Below, piece after piece: positions 1-13,300 of a DNA stretch of 64,000 nt. The DNA is taken from NCBI GenBank assembly GCA_003008705.1, contig PDUO01000006.1:1001295-1065294 (forward strand), given 5' to 3'. The notes below the pieces were generated by a model. It saw nothing but the letters and a program-made list of their open reading frames with translations. It did not search any database and was not told the origin of the DNA. This DNA comes from Pezicula radicicola. Lineage: Eukaryota; Ascomycota; Leotiomycetes; Helotiales; Dermateaceae. The position numbers and the translations under genes are program-made. Positions within the stretch are counted from its first letter, which is position 1; the number at the start of each line of letters is the position of its first letter.

Positions 1-3000
1 ATCGATGTATTGCTTGGGAGCTTGTATCAAACCTTGCATCTGATATGCAAGGTCCAAGTCTCGTAGGAAGATATGCCAGCTCACACCGTCCATCACGATA
101 TGGTGATAACCAAAAATGATGGTATTCTGGCTTGGACTTTGAGAAACTATCGTCACCCCAAATGTCTGACCTTTTTCAAGATCCCACAAGTGTTTTCTCA
201 AAATCTCAAACTCTTGCTCGATTCCAGTATCGTCTCCACATTGGACATGCTTGAGGAGATATGAAGGCTTTGCCAAGACGCCCTGCATGAGACTGCCGTT
301 TTCGGGGTCTTCAAAGAAAGAAGTCTGCAAAGATTGATGGTGAGAAATGGTTGCGGCTAGAGCTCGGTTCAGTCTTGATATTTGCAAGTTGCCCTTGACG
401 TCGTAGGAGACGGTTACATTGTATGTTGTTGGATCTTCGAGGTACTTTGACAGAAACCAGAGCCGGGACTGAGCATAAGACATCTTTCCTGAATTTTGAA
501 TGCTGTTTATGTTTCCAAAGTATAGGGAATTGCTCGGAGCCTCCTTTGATAGGTCGAAGGAAGATGTTAGAACACTTGGGGGTGTCTCGGTCCCGATAAG
601 CAAGGAGGGTGGTGTACTGAGCCCTCGGCTGTGCATCTTCTCGGAGCTGCCATCGCTGCTCATGTCACGTTCTGAGTCCGAGTTATCGAATGAGTCGAGC
701 TTTTCTCTATCCTGATTGACAGCCATGCCTGAAGCAAGTTGATTCGTCTCAATGGTCACTGGATCTTCAGCGGTCGAGGATGCGGTTGACATTTCTTTCC
801 TGGCTTCCTTGAGTTTCAAGGCAAGAAACTTCTTTGTAGCATCTTCGCAGATTTGAGCAACAGTGTCTCCAGAAAGGACTTTGAGAACTGGTACATCCAT
901 GCGGAGCTCTCTCAGGAACCATGTTCTGATCTCAACGGCTAGCAACGAATCGCAGCCGAGATCAATTAAGGGTATGTTGACATTAACACTATCTGGTGCC
1001 AGTTGCATTATAGCTTCCAATTTGGATGAGAAAGCACTCTGAACAATTTGGATTAAAGATTCCTCAGAATCAGCTTCCTCTATTCTCTGCTTGATATTGG
1101 TAGCAGTGGAGCCAGTCTGTGTATGCTCCTTCACCGACGCCTCTTTGATGACAAAATGAGAGAAACGCGGGTTTGACTCCCAAGGTGGGCGAGCCGTCGT
1201 ATCTGGAGAGTCTACGACCGATTGTAGTCCGATGATAATCTCCGAAGAGCGCTTGGAGTCAGGTCGTCCAGCTAGAACAGCCTCCGCGAAGAAGTGATGG
1301 ACATCAGACTCTGACAGAGGCATAAAGAATAATTTCCGCAGGTGCTCTTCCATAGCTCGGCCTTTACGTGCGACATAGCCCACATCAGTGACTAGTCCTA
1401 TATGGATGACAGACGCTGCTAATCCCTTCTTGCGACGCTGAGAGGCAAGGCTTGCCATAAATAAGTTGGCAGCGTGATAGTTTGACTGGCCTGCGTTACC
1501 GATGATGCTCGCAAGCGAGGAGAACAATATAAAAAAGTCAAGTGGCGTCTGACTGAAAATCTCATCCAGATATCGTGTCCCATCAACCTTGGGTCCGAGT
1601 GTATTATTCAATGTGTCAACGTCCATGTTGACAAAGAGCTTGTCAGAGAGGACCATCGCAGCATTGCAGACTCCACCGATTGGTGGCATCTTGTTTTTGA
1701 CGTCGTTCACAACAGAGTGAACCGAGCTTCTGTCGGAAACATCCATCTTAAAAAGCTGGATGTTAGCACCAAGTTTACCCATTTCCTTGAGCCACCTAGT
1801 ATCCACATCCGCGTTCCTGCTCGTGAGAACAATGTGACGTGCTCCATTCTTTATCATCCAGGAAGCAATAGACAGACCGAGCTCTCCGGTCATGCCAACT
1901 AAAAGATATGTGACTGCAGAAGAGAACATGTTGGCAGTATTCAGTGGTTGGACTGGTACTTCTACAGAGCTTACATCGCTCCAATCTATGAGGTTTCGGT
2001 GTGATGAAGCTGGAGTGGACTTTGCCGCAATATCCTGCACACGGAGAGTTTTAGGTTCATTCGACTCTGGGATTGTGACTATGGCATCTGAATAAGAGTT
2101 TTTGAGGAGACTATGAAGTCCTGAGGCGTTATCGACCGAGGGTTGAAGAGTTACACAGTCGCGCGGCAGGCAGAATCTGATGTTGTGTGGCAGCGATCCG
2201 GAGAAATCTATCACACAGCTCAGATCTTGAGGCAGAAGATGCTTGGTTCTCTGCTGAGAAGACCGTGAGTGGAGCTTGATCCAGTCATGAGGCACAGTTG
2301 ACGACTTTGAAGAAGCAAAGAAAACTCGCTGCTGGTCCCAATGGCGAGAAGAAATCGAGACAAAGTCGTCCTCCGGTTCATACATCAGAACTGATCCACT
2401 AGGAGGAAGGTGCGGTTCAAGACCTCTGGCGATCAAATGAACTGCAACTGCCTGAAGCACGGCTGGTGAGCAACTATAGGGAAGTCAGCAATTACTTGAT
2501 GAAGAATGTCCTAAGAAAATTGAGACATTTGGAGAGATATCCCACAAGAATCGGAACAATGGAAGTATCGAAATAAGGAAGGGACTTCTCCCCTAGAACC
2601 TACCCATATCCTTCCTCGAGCACCAAAGCTTGATCAGTGGAGACTTCGATAGTCGAGACATTGGAACACGAAAGTGCCAGTGCAGTTCGATTTGTACTTT
2701 CGAGGAGACCACTGCACAGATAGTAGTTTTTGCCATCTGCACTTGGGAGCATGATTGAGTATCGCACACTGATTCTAAGAAAACCAGACGGAGATTTCTG
2801 CCGAAGATCCAGGCTGTTTTGGACCAATTCGAGAGATTTGCCAGTAGAGACGATTTCAATGCAAGTCTGTTCGGTGAAAACTGTTTTGGTAATGAGCCGC
2901 CGAGCTGCATTATATCTATCGTTCATAGCCTTGTTAGGCAAGACTCGAGGGACTAGAAACGTTTCGCCGTCAAATAATAACTCCGGCTCGGTCTTCCAAA

Positions 3001-6000
3001 GTATATTATTGCCTGCGTATCCTGGTAAAGAACTCATCCTCAGTCTGAGAAAGACTTCCACCAATATTCTAGCACTTCTAGCTGGCATCCCAGTAACATC
3101 CATGTCCAGAAATTGCAAGTTCAGATGAGGGAGTTCTATCAATAGAGAGCGCCCAATGCCGACCGTCATATTCGAGCATGGACTGTCCGACATTCGACCA
3201 TTGGTAACCCAGAGCACATTTTGAGAACTAATAAAAAGATCTTGTAGTGATTGCAGCCTCGCCGGAGTGACGGTTTTGGAGAAAAGAGGCTGATCGAGCT
3301 CTTCGAGGCAGATAACAGAAGTCATGAACGGAAGGTTGGAGCTATCCAAACTTTCCATGCTTTTGTGAAAGGAGATATTTGTCCAAGAGGGAAGAAGTTT
3401 CCGCATTTCGCTGACCGTTTTGGCAACTGGCAGTGACACCCCGCCGATGATCAGAAGATGCTCATCCCCTGAGTTGCTAGTAGCAGATAGGGGCTCGCGA
3501 AGTAACTCGAACTTCTGGTTTATCGCCTGACTAACAATTAGAGAGAAGGAATGTATGCGCTCGTCTGCCATATCATGTATTATAGAGTCGACTCCGGAGA
3601 ACCCAGTATTCTGGAGAAGTTCATGCCACTGAGAAGCAGAAATCGCGGGCGAATGAACCCTGCCTTCTTGGCATCCCAGCCACCAGCCAGGCACTACCAA
3701 TATATTAGTACTTGATTATGTCAAAGAGCAAAGGCAGGAGGAGCAAAACATGCTCTGAGAAAATAGGGACATTTTTAGCGAGAGCAAGAACAAAGAAACG
3801 GGGTGCTTACATCCACCCATGATGAATCCCGTCCTCAAAATTTCGGGCCCAGTGATTTCCATCATTACTAAGAATCCTCCCGGTTTAAGGAGTAACCTAG
3901 CGTGCTGCATTGTTTCGGTCAAGTTTCGTGTCGCATGCAGGACATTGGCCGCGATGATGATGTCGTAAGAATGCTCTAAGTAGCCTTGCATGATGGGATC
4001 TTTCTCGATATCTAGCAGCTTAAACGCAATCTTGCCGCTATGGTCTCTGAACTTCTCCGCTGCACTCTCAAAGAATCCAGTAGAAATGTCGGTGTAGGTG
4101 TAAGATGAATAAGCGTCGGTGATTGTATCGAGTATACTCCTTGTTGTGCCACCAGTTCCTGCACCAATTTCCAGAATGTTTGCCTGTGGGTGCTTGAACG
4201 TAATTCGTTCAATTACAGTTGCTATCTCGTCATTCACAATGGAAAAACCATAACCTTCCATGTAGAAGCGATTCAGCATGTTATCCTCCAGCATTACCTC
4301 CAAGAGCTGAGTTTCTCCACGCACAACAGATGCGATGTTACTGCCAATGGCATGGATGAGCCGAAGATCAACTCGGCTCGAGTACGGCTCGCTCAATGCT
4401 GAAATAGTCTCCTGTGAGTCTTCTAGCCATTCCGGTTTTGCAATGGGGTGTTGTCCTTTGCGAATTGACTCGAGCAGGGTATTTGCAGCTTCAAACATTC
4501 GTTGGTGATGCCATTTAGAGCTTTGAATCTCCTCTGGCGTGAACTCCCGAAACAAAGCTTGATAGTAGTACAAAGATGTTCTATCGAGAACCTCCAATAA
4601 CTCAATGTCATCTGCAACTTCATTGATCCTATTCAGATCTGTCATTCCGTAGGAAACATCTGTCGCCCAAATAGTCTCAGCAAAGAGACGCTTATCATTC
4701 GAAGGTTCCGGCTCAGAGACTGCTTGCATAGCAATCCCTTCCACTTGCAAGCTCGTCTGCGTTCCTCTGGAATCATAAAGTTGAATATCACCTTCGAGAA
4801 TAGTAGAAGACGCAGTAGTGACAAAGGCGTCAGCATCTGCCTTGATTTCTCCAGAAATACTTTGATACTCCGGCCTTGGGTCTACAGTAAGACGATGAAT
4901 CTTTACGGGTAGATAGGGCGCCCAAATGTCTCCACTCGCCGGAGAGGAGAAGGCTGCATAGAGTGATTGAAAAGCCACATCTAAGAAGGCTGGATGCACA
5001 ACATACTCCTGACCCATGTCAACAGCCAGCCAAGATGCAGTCGTCGAGGCACATCCCAACGAGCGTTTGCAGTCAAGCATTCCACGGAACAGGCCTTGAT
5101 AGTTGAGTCCAACGTTGCCCATTGCAGCGTAGAATCTTTCCATATCCACAGGGACGAGATTTGTACTTTGCTCCTGTCTTGGGGGAAGCTCCTCTCCAGA
5201 GGGTTCGCCGAGATGGATAGAAAGTCGGCCAGTACAGGCTTTGACCAAAGAGCCGGATTGATCGGAGCAAAAATAGCATGTAAACTCTGCCTGCAGAGTG
5301 TGGCTATCAATTAGTGAACTCTCATCAACGATCCTGGCAGTAAAAACCGTTTCAACACGCTGAATTTCTGGAATGACCATAGCACGACTCAAAACCACGT
5401 TCTGCAATTCATAAAGCTTAACAGTGCGCCCATTAGCAATGGCCTTGGCTGCTTCCAAGGCCATTGCGACATAGCCAGCTCCTGGAAACAGTATCTGTCC
5501 TTGAAATTCGTGTCCTCGCATCCAAGGAATCTCTGCAAGTTGCAGAAAGTTCCTCCAGCGCAATTCGTGTTCGGTATCATCAGAAACTCTCCGGCCAAGC
5601 AGCTCTTGGCTATCGTCAGTGCTAAGACGGTATCTGCGTGATATTCGTGACTCTCTCCAGTGGGGTTTGACGTGATCCCAAGAATAGCTAGGCAAGTCCT
5701 TGAGCATTTGCGGTTCCAGAGGGCGAGCGTTAGGCTGTTGGAAGGCTCTGCGGTACGCATCAAAGTCAACGAAGGAGGGTCCAAGAAACGACCAGACATA
5801 GCCGACAGCGCCAGAGAAGGCCTCGATCTCATTATCATCACGTCTCATCACACCAGCATAGCTTGGTGCGGATCCGAAAACTGCTTTCAGAGTCTGCTCT
5901 GCTGGTCCTTTAAGCACTGGATGGGGTCCTAGCTCAATAGCAACATCAAATGGACCGCCATTCCAGATCGAGGCCTCAATCGCTTGTGAAAACAACACTG

Positions 6001-8503
6001 TGCTTAGTAAATTATCCACCCAATATTGCGCTGTCAAATCTTCGCAGCGTCCTTCTAGTAGATCGGGATCCGGATCTCCACGTACGCTAGAAATCCAGAT
6101 ACAGTCGCTTCTCGGTGGGCTAATTTTGATGTCGCAAGCTTTTAAAGAGGCTAGATAAGGACCAGAACAGGGAATCATATGGTGGGAGTGATAGGCAGTG
6201 TCGATCCTTAGCAGCCTTACGAATGTCTTCTCGTTCTCAAAGTGCTCTTTCGCCTCCTTTATCGCGTCCTGATCTCCAGAGAGAGTAACACTCAGGGGAG
6301 AATTGCTTGCTGCAACTACTATACGACGATAAAACTCGGGTCTTGCACAAAATGAAAGCGCACTCTCATAAGATATTCCAACAGCTATCATTGCCCCCAA
6401 TTGCCCCTGAGGACCTCTAGCGAGCCTTGCATAGTATCCTCGGTAGTACGCAATTTGCATTGCAGCTGTAGCCGTAATGATTCCAGCTGCATAGACAGCG
6501 GCAATCTCTCCAGACGAATGGCCCACAACCGCATCCAACTTAACACCTGTTGCTCTCAGAAGATCAACCAGAGCGATTTGCAAAGCAGTGCAAAGGGGTT
6601 GAGATAAAGCGGCCTCAGATAGACGAGAGCTCTCTTTATCAGCAATAAGTTCAGCCTTCAAAGACCAGCTGGGTCCATCTGGCAGACGCGCTAAGACTTC
6701 TTCACACCGTTCAATAGATTCGCGAAATAGGGGCGACGAAAGAATGAGACCCCGGCCCATTGAAGCCCAATGTGCACCTTGCCCGGTAAAAACTCCAAGT
6801 ATTCCAGGCACTTCACTTGGGTTTATCAGCTGCGCTCGAGTGCCAGCTGCGGCTATTGAACCAGCTTCGCTATCTGTGACAAACTTGTCCATGAAGTTTA
6901 GCAGACGCTGTCGAGTTGAGCCGGAAAAGAAAGTCTTGACAGGAAAGGTAGTTCTCCTTGCTTGTAAAACCCATGTTAGATCTTCCAAGTTCAGGGAAGG
7001 TTTTGACTTGATGTACTCTGCAAATTTCTTCACGGATCCAACGAGTGATGATCCTGAATATGCCGAGAATATCAAAGGGCCAAGAAAGCCTTCTTCTGAC
7101 GAATTATGTGCACATTCGTCTTCAATTGAACCAGGACATATGTCCAGATCCTCTCGATTGTGGTATTTGGCTTGAGGGAGGTAGCTTTCTAGGATGGCGT
7201 GAGCATTGGTGCCACCAAATCCAAATGAATTAACACTTGCTCGCAAAGGCACACCAGGTGGCGAGTTCCAAGCCAATGCTTTTGTCGGAATTTGGAGATG
7301 CTCGTAGAATGAAGATATGGCTGGATTGAGCTCTCTAAAATGCATATTCGGTGGAATGGTTTGATTCTTGATTGCTAGTAAAGCCCTGAGAACCCCCGCT
7401 ATCCCAGCACAACCCTCGAGATGGCCGATAACAGTTTTGATCGAGCCAACGAAAAGTTTTTCAGATACCTGCGTCGAAAGCTCATCTGTCTTAGTACCAA
7501 CGGGGAAAAATGCGTCTCTGATCGCCTCAGCTTCGACGGGATCACCTGCAAGAGTTCCTGTCCCATGGCATTCGAAATATTGACAGCGGTCGGCGATAGG
7601 ATCCAGACCAGCATTGCGGTACGTTTGCTGAATAAGGGTAGTCTGCGCTGCAGCACTGGGCATAGTAATGCCCTTCGTCCTTCCATCTGAGTTGACGCCA
7701 GTCCCGCGGATGATTCCTTCGACATGGTCCCCGTCCTTAATAGCTTGGCTCAAGGGCTTTAGGAAAAGCGCACCAAATCCTTCCCCACGAGCATAGCCAT
7801 TCGCAGACTTGTCCCACATACGAGACCTTGAATCAGGTGAAAGCATATGTAATTTTGACTCAGCAATATACATAGCAGGATCAAGAATCAAGTTAGCGCC
7901 TGCAACAATAGCAGAAACCGCATCGCCATTTCTTAGACTTTGAACGGCTTGATGCAATGCAACAAGCGAGCTCGAACACGCTGTATCTATTGTCATAGAT
8001 GGGCCTGTAAGGTCAAAGAAATAAGAAATTCTATTAGAAAGGATAGAACGAGCAGTGCCAGTTGCATGGTTAGTAGCTAGCGCCTCAGAGTCCCGTAATT
8101 GGATATCAGTATAGTCCGAATTCATAATGCCAACATAAACGGATGTTCTCGAGCCCTGGATCTGTTTGAGTGTACAACCAGCAGCTTCTAGTGCTTCGTA
8201 GACTATTTCAAGTAGCATTCGTTGCTGGGGATCCATGCCGTCGGCTTCTAGTGGGTTAATATTAAAGAAGGGCGCATCGAAAAGTCGATAGTCTTCCGAG
8301 AGAAGATATCCCTTGCTATTGACATCTGTACTGCCATGGTGCTCTCCATTCGGGTGATAAAATCTGGAAAGATTCAGTCTATCTGTTGAGAAATCACTGA
8401 GCACGTCTCTGGGCTCTCGGAGTAGTTCCCATAGCTTGGACGGTGAGGTGGATGAGCCTGGAAAACGACAAGCTGTTCCAATGATGGCAATTGGCTCTGG
8501 CAT
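1..8503 (-). CDS. Highly reducing PKS with C-terminal condensation domain (PKS-NRPS hybrid or LovB-type), 3' end outside window
   Basis: Iterative type I PKS, about 2,750 residues visible. Exons: 8503-3811, 3693-2604, 2473-<1. The first splice rebuilds the methyltransferase motif GGLPGWWLG; the second is in frame (phase 2). Domains: KS 3-440 (DTACSSS, Cys176; His313, His361); AT from about 565 (GHSSGE, Ser663); DH (His998 in HEFQGQILFPG; Asp1175 in HPAFLD); C-methyltransferase (GAGTGG, 1447-1452). A pseudo-KR region follows with no ER NAD(P)H motif. KR is at about 1.3-2.0 kb (GMTGELG; SNYHAAN). The ACP serine codon (LGCDSLLAVE) is at 946-948. A condensation domain starts near 480 (MSYAQSRLWFL), with HHIVMDG at 85-105. 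The reading frame is still open at base 1, so A-T-R modules may lie beyond. The missing ER matches the trans-ER gene at 14105. The start is the first Met before the KS (MPEPIAIIGTACRFPG). Confidence 0.95.
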
Positions 8504-9106
8504 GATGAATGGGACGATAAAAGGTTGGACTGTTGAAGTCTACAACGACTTTCCTCTAGGTGCTCAGCTGAATAAATCGAGGCGCCATGAAAAATAGGGG
8601 GAGAAAGTAGTAAGCACTCGAAAACACAGGCCCTGCAGCAGATCATCATGAACAAGAGGTTATCCAAACACCGGTATGCCATTGCTGGTCCAGTAGTTGG
8701 AAGCGTGTCGTTGAGATCCGAAGATTACTTCAGCATGCAGTTTACACCCTGGTGGCCCCCCGTGGACCCCTGCGATTTTACCGATAGGGCTTGAGGCCCC
8801 TGACAGGCCACTCCGTCGAATTTTCCGAGCCCCGGAGCGGCGCAACGGCCCCCCCTACTTAAAATCTCACATCGGATAATGGTATGCATGCACTGTGCAA
8901 TTGTAATCTTACGTATAGGATTGTGCGGGCGGTTTCGTTTCTCGCCGCCTCCTAAGACAAAGATGATACTGACAGGTCGAACTTACTGCTGGCATTGTTT
9001 TGTCCTTCGTTTGCTCTGTATAATCGCTGTTTTCTGGACCTCTTCAAGGCTCAATTTCAGCTTAGTTAGGAACTTTTTGACTTTTGACTTTTGACAGCCT
9101 GATACA
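8504..9106. promoter_or_regulatory. Divergent intergenic region between PKS and P450
   Basis: About 600 bp separates the start codons of the PKS (minus) and the first cytochrome P450 (plus), so it probably serves as a shared bidirectional promoter. It is GC-rich around 8740-8860 (several CCGG/CGG words), which could suit a Zn2Cys6 regulator. I could not define one convincing operator. No coding sequence is recognised. Confidence 0.5.
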
Positions 9107-10750
9107 ATGAACCTCCTTTGGCAATGGGCATCCTATGCCCTCTCTTCTGCCATCATTCTTTTCGTTTTGAAGGAAGGATATGAGCTTTTTAATTATAACC
9201 TCAAAAGGAAGAAGTTGGGATGTGGTGTCATTCCACGGTATTCCCACTCGAACTCTTTCTTTGGCCTCGATATTGCCTTGGGCATGGCGAAGTCCTTGAA
9301 ACAAGACTATTTTCTTGTTTGGCTCAATAAGATCCACAAGAATAAGCCCAAAACATTTCTAGTTAACTTCGTCGGCAGTCGATTTATCTACACCATTGAA
9401 CCCGAGAATATGAAGTCCATGTCTGCCATAAACTGGAAGGATTTTGCAGTTGGACCTATGAGACGCAACAACAACGCCACACATCCTTTTGCAGACAAAG
9501 GCGTTAACACGGTCGATGGAGAGGAATGGAAATTCAGCCGAGAACTCATCAAACCATTTTTCATGCGTGAAGCTTTTACCAATACTGGACGACTCTCGAG
9601 GCATGTTGACAGACTTTTCGAAAAATTTCCAGCGGACGGCGAAACTTTCAACATACAACCTCTCATCCAACGTTGGGTAAGTCACTTCCTCTTGATAAGT
9701 TGAAAATGAGTAAAGTCTTATCTCCAGAATAGTTTCTAGATACCACAACTGAGGTTCTCTTTGGGGAATCCATTGAGTCTTTGGTTTATCCAGAGAGGGC
9801 TGACATCTGCTGGTCTATGGTTGATATCCTCCGCGGTCTGCGCTTACGCTTGCAATGGTACAAATATCTCTTCCTCTTCAAGCATCAGAGTTGGCTGGAC
9901 GCAGTTCAAGTAGTGCACAACTACCTCAACAAACATATTGACAGCACTTTCAAAGATTTGGAGGAGATGGAGGCAATGGAGGCGTTAGAAAAAGCCAAGA
10001 TTCCGGAGGAGATGACAGAGAACACTAAGCGAACAGACTTACTTTGGTCCATGGCATCTCGACTAAGGGACAAGGTAGCTCTCCGGTCTCAGATCTGCCT
10101 CATATTTGTTCCCAATAACGACACTACATCGATATTTATTAGTCATATCCTCTGGAATCTTGCGCGGCATCCAAATGTTTACGCCAAGTGCCATGCAGAA
10201 ATAGAAGCTCTGGGTGATTCCGAGTTGACTTTCGAAACCCTTAGAGGGTTGAAATATCTCAAAGCCGTTATGGACGAGAGTAAGTAGTTTCACACAGTAA
10301 ATCATATATGAACAAGAACTGACGTCAACAGCCCACCGTCTTTACCCGAACGGAGTCACACAGGTCCGCAAATGCATCAATGATACAACTCTGCCTGTCG
10401 GTGGTGGTCCGGATGGGAAGGATCCCATTCTAGTCCGCAAAGGCGATGTAGTCCAAGTCAACAAAAATGTCCTTCATCGCGACACGGACATTTGGGGACC
10501 CGATGCTGAAGAATTTCGACCTGAGCGCTGGGAAGGAGTAAGGCCCTTTTGGACATTTGTGCCATTTGGGGGTGGACCTCGACGTTGCCCTGCGCAAATG
10601 TTAGTTACAACGGAAGCAAGTTATGTACTTGCAAGATTGATGCAACGGTACAAGAGGATTGAAGCAAGAGATCCAAATCCATATGTTGGCGTGATGAGAG
10701 TTGGGCCGTCGAATAAGTATGGTGTCAAAATTGCACTTTACAAAGAATGA
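9107..10750 (+). CDS. Cytochrome P450 monooxygenase (CYP52-like, membrane anchored)
   Basis: Heme-thiolate monooxygenase, 511 aa, probably tailoring the polyketide product at the ER membrane. Exons: 9107-9676, 9733-10279, 10332-10750, with phases 0 and 1. The first splice gives [14 protein letters not shown]; the second restores the ExxR helix (DETHRLYP). An N-terminal membrane segment covers about residues 7-22. The I-helix motif is VPNNDTTS, keeping Asp-Thr but with Pro-Asn-Asn instead of the usual Ala-Gly-x. PERF-type FRPERW and the heme loop [11 protein letters not shown] are intact. The architecture resembles fungal alkane or fatty-acid hydroxylase P450s. It is divergent to the PKS and 600 bp away, so co-regulation is likely. 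The substrate cannot be inferred. Family confidence is high, subfamily moderate. Confidence 0.93.
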
Positions 10751-10762
10751 AGGGATGACATC

Positions 10763-10895
10763 CATATGATATGAGCCGGCGCGAGGCTTAGCCGTGGAGT
10801 CGAGTCACTGCGTTGGGATATCGTTTATTATTTAAATAATATAAACGAATTCCCTTGGCCTTCTGAGCCTCGCGCCATTAGAAACATACCATATG
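10763..10895. repeat. Long imperfect hairpin / small MITE-like inverted repeat
   Basis: A nested palindrome about 133 bp long lies 12 bp after the P450 stop. The outer arms are CATATGATATG (10763-10773) and its near-complement (10885-10895). The middle arms are GGCGCGAGGCTTAG (10778-10791) and CTGAGCCTCGCGCC (10863-10876), with one mismatch. The core is a 26-nt near-palindrome around TATTTAAATA (10822-10847). It could be a non-autonomous transposon relic or a strong 3'-end hairpin between two P450 genes that end facing each other. Confidence 0.75.
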
Positions 10896-11217
10896 TGGAA
10901 TTATAAAAGCACTTATCTAGGGCTATCCTCTCTGGGTGGGTTATATATAAGTGGAAAGGGTTTATGTTATTAGAATACATAATCTAGTAATATACTATAC
11001 ATACACTAAGCGAAATTAAAGGAAGTATCAATCTACTATTTCTTGACGTTTTCACTATGCTTTATCCCTCTCTAATATGTTCTATTAACAAAGGTTAAAT
11101 AAAAATTATCTTTGTAAAGAAGAACAAGATAAAATTAGGATAAACACTTAAGTAACTAAAAGTAACTAAAAATAACCCTAAATGATTCCAAAACAATATG
11201 TTCTAAAACCGTATCTA

Positions 11218-13300
11218 TCAAATAGGAGTAAAAATAATCTTAGAAGAAGCTACCTCTTCCACGCCCTTCTCCTCCTCCACACTAGTGATCAAGTATTTCA
11301 CTACAACCTCCAATATTGTCATCTTAAACACAATATCAGCCACATTTTTCCCAAGACATTTTCCAGATGCAGCACCGACACCAAACCGCATAAAGCCATA
11401 TCGACAAGTGCTCTGTGGCATATCCCTAAAACGTTCTGGTCGAAAAGTATTTCCATCAGGGCCCCAAGTGACGGAATCAGTATTGAGACGTCTTGCATCA
11501 ATGATAACAGCCGTATTAGGGGGAACATTATAACCACCAATATTCTTGCTCATTGCAGTACATTCAGGTAAAGAGAACCCTTGCATATATACTTTTATCA
11601 GTAAAGTTTTTCTCAATGCGTGTGATATGGAGGAGAAGGGACCCAACTTACAGAAGGCAGGTGTTAGTCGCATACTTTCCATAATCAAGAAATTGAGAAA
11701 GGAATCTTGCTTTAAGATATATTTCACCAAGTCATAGTTTTCTTGGGCCTTCTGTTCGTGGATTTCAGCTCGAAGAGCATGTTGGAATTCCTTATTTGTA
11801 GCCAGTTGGGTGAAAAGAGTATTTAGGACAGCGGAACTAATATCAACATTTGCAAAGAGTATTTCATCGACTGTGTGTAAGAACTGTTATAAAACATATT
11901 AGTAGCTTTCGGTGGTAAAGAATGTCTATTCCAAAGGGGCTTATAATATCTATACCTCGGTCTTTGTCATGTCATGTGCTTGATCAACACCTCTGTAAAT
12001 ACGCTCTGCTGGACAGCAGACCTCATTCTGGCGTTATGAGTTAGTACTTTTCAGAATTACGGACGTTGTTTTTGTTTTGAATTGAGCCCCACCTCTCTCG
12101 CATATTGAATTATATCCAAATTCATGAACTCCCACTGCTTCACGTACAGATCCATACGTTTCTTCGCAGCTGTAGGAAATAAATTCCATATTTTGGAAAC
12201 CAATCGCTTGTTGAGAATAACATCATGAAGGATTATTTCATGAAGTACATTTATTTCAAGCAACTTTGAGTAAACCTTTTCCGAAAGTCAGCTAGCTGAT
12301 GCAGTAGGTTTGATATCCACTGAAAGGGGGCTAGGTAGATACCTCGTCACTAAAAACATCCCCATATAGTTGAAGTGCAACCAACTGGAAGGGCAGATAT
12401 CTGCAAGTCTTTTTCACGTCAAGTATAAAGCTACCGTTTGTGGAAGGCACTTTCGTCGCAGCCTCTGTAGGTAATGTGTCGACCCACTCGCTGATCTTAG
12501 CTGAGAATTTGGGGATTGCTTTTATACTTATGGCAGGAGTAAATTCAGGGTCAAAATACTTCCGAATTACCCTCCATCTCTCACCAGCTTTTACACCAAC
12601 AGCATCCCCAAGAATCCTAGAATCAAAAAGAAATGAGTCCCGTAGTTTCGGGAGTAGAGAAAGCCACTTACCTCCCAAAATATTCACCCATGTTTAAGTT
12701 CCGTGGCTTTGGGTGACCTGCTTTATACTTCAGTCATTCATAGTCATGATAAAATAAACACTTTGAAAGTCCTAACCTCTAGTATCATTTCTATAAAAGT
12801 CCCTCAGGTGATCTGGCTGTGTGATGACCAGTTCTCGAGAATTACCATTGTGAATAATGTATGGATCATCATCCGCCAATTCTTTCCCTTTAGCAGAGAG
12901 TTCCAAACTAAAAAAGAAGGATTGCTCTTAGCACAAACAGAAGGGGGGGGGATCATGATAAGAGGAGTATGTATACCTTGCGGCAAATTTCGCCAGTCGA
13001 GAGTCTGATTTAAGTTCTTTTATTCTGCTTCCTTTGTTATTTTTGATGCTTCCGCTCTTGATTAGAACTCAAAATCAGCCTAGCTCAGCCCAGTTCAGAC
13101 CATCTTAGAGGGTAAGGAGGAACAAAGAGCTTTCTCAGTTTGATTTAAGTGCAAGAACTCACATCTGTAAATAAAGCAGAACAAGTCAAGAACAGGGAGA
13201 TAATAATCACAAGACCGGTTGCTGCAGATAGTGCAACTGGATATGTGGGATATACTGTAATAACAGCTAGATGCTCCATCACTAGCTGAGTTCTATTCAT
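11218..13300 (-). CDS. Second cytochrome P450 monooxygenase, nine exons
   Basis: Heme monooxygenase of 455 aa. Exons by splice signals and frame: 13300-13163, 13056-12977, 12907-12777, 12717-12672, 12616-12343, 12263-12093, 12027-11956, 11883-11652, 11579-11218. All phases agree and the total is 456 codons. Met at 13279 is an alternative start. An N-terminal membrane anchor lies in exon 1. The ExxR motif is ESMR in MESMRLTPAF; the heme loop is FGVGAASGKCLG; the I-helix region is LFANVDISS. The C-terminal half resembles P450s of fungal peptide/alkaloid clusters (GliC/GliF type), from memory only. It is divergent from the trans-ER gene. It first looked broken because eight introns interrupt it, but it reads as intact. 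Confidence 0.87.

Noticed and set aside
2600..3700. 366-codon ORF as a separate gene
   Set aside because: Splice sites at both ends join it in phase to the PKS (rebuilding the methyltransferase motif GGLPGWWLG and the KR part), so it is PKS exon 2.
2600..3700. A working ER domain in the PKS
   Set aside because: No NAD(P)H Rossmann motif or ER signature between the methyltransferase and KR; the region matches the pseudo-KR linker of ER-less enzymes.
11218..13300. Second P450 as a pseudogene
   Set aside because: Apparent stops all fall in introns with good borders; the nine-exon model is in frame throughout with ExxR and heme Cys intact.
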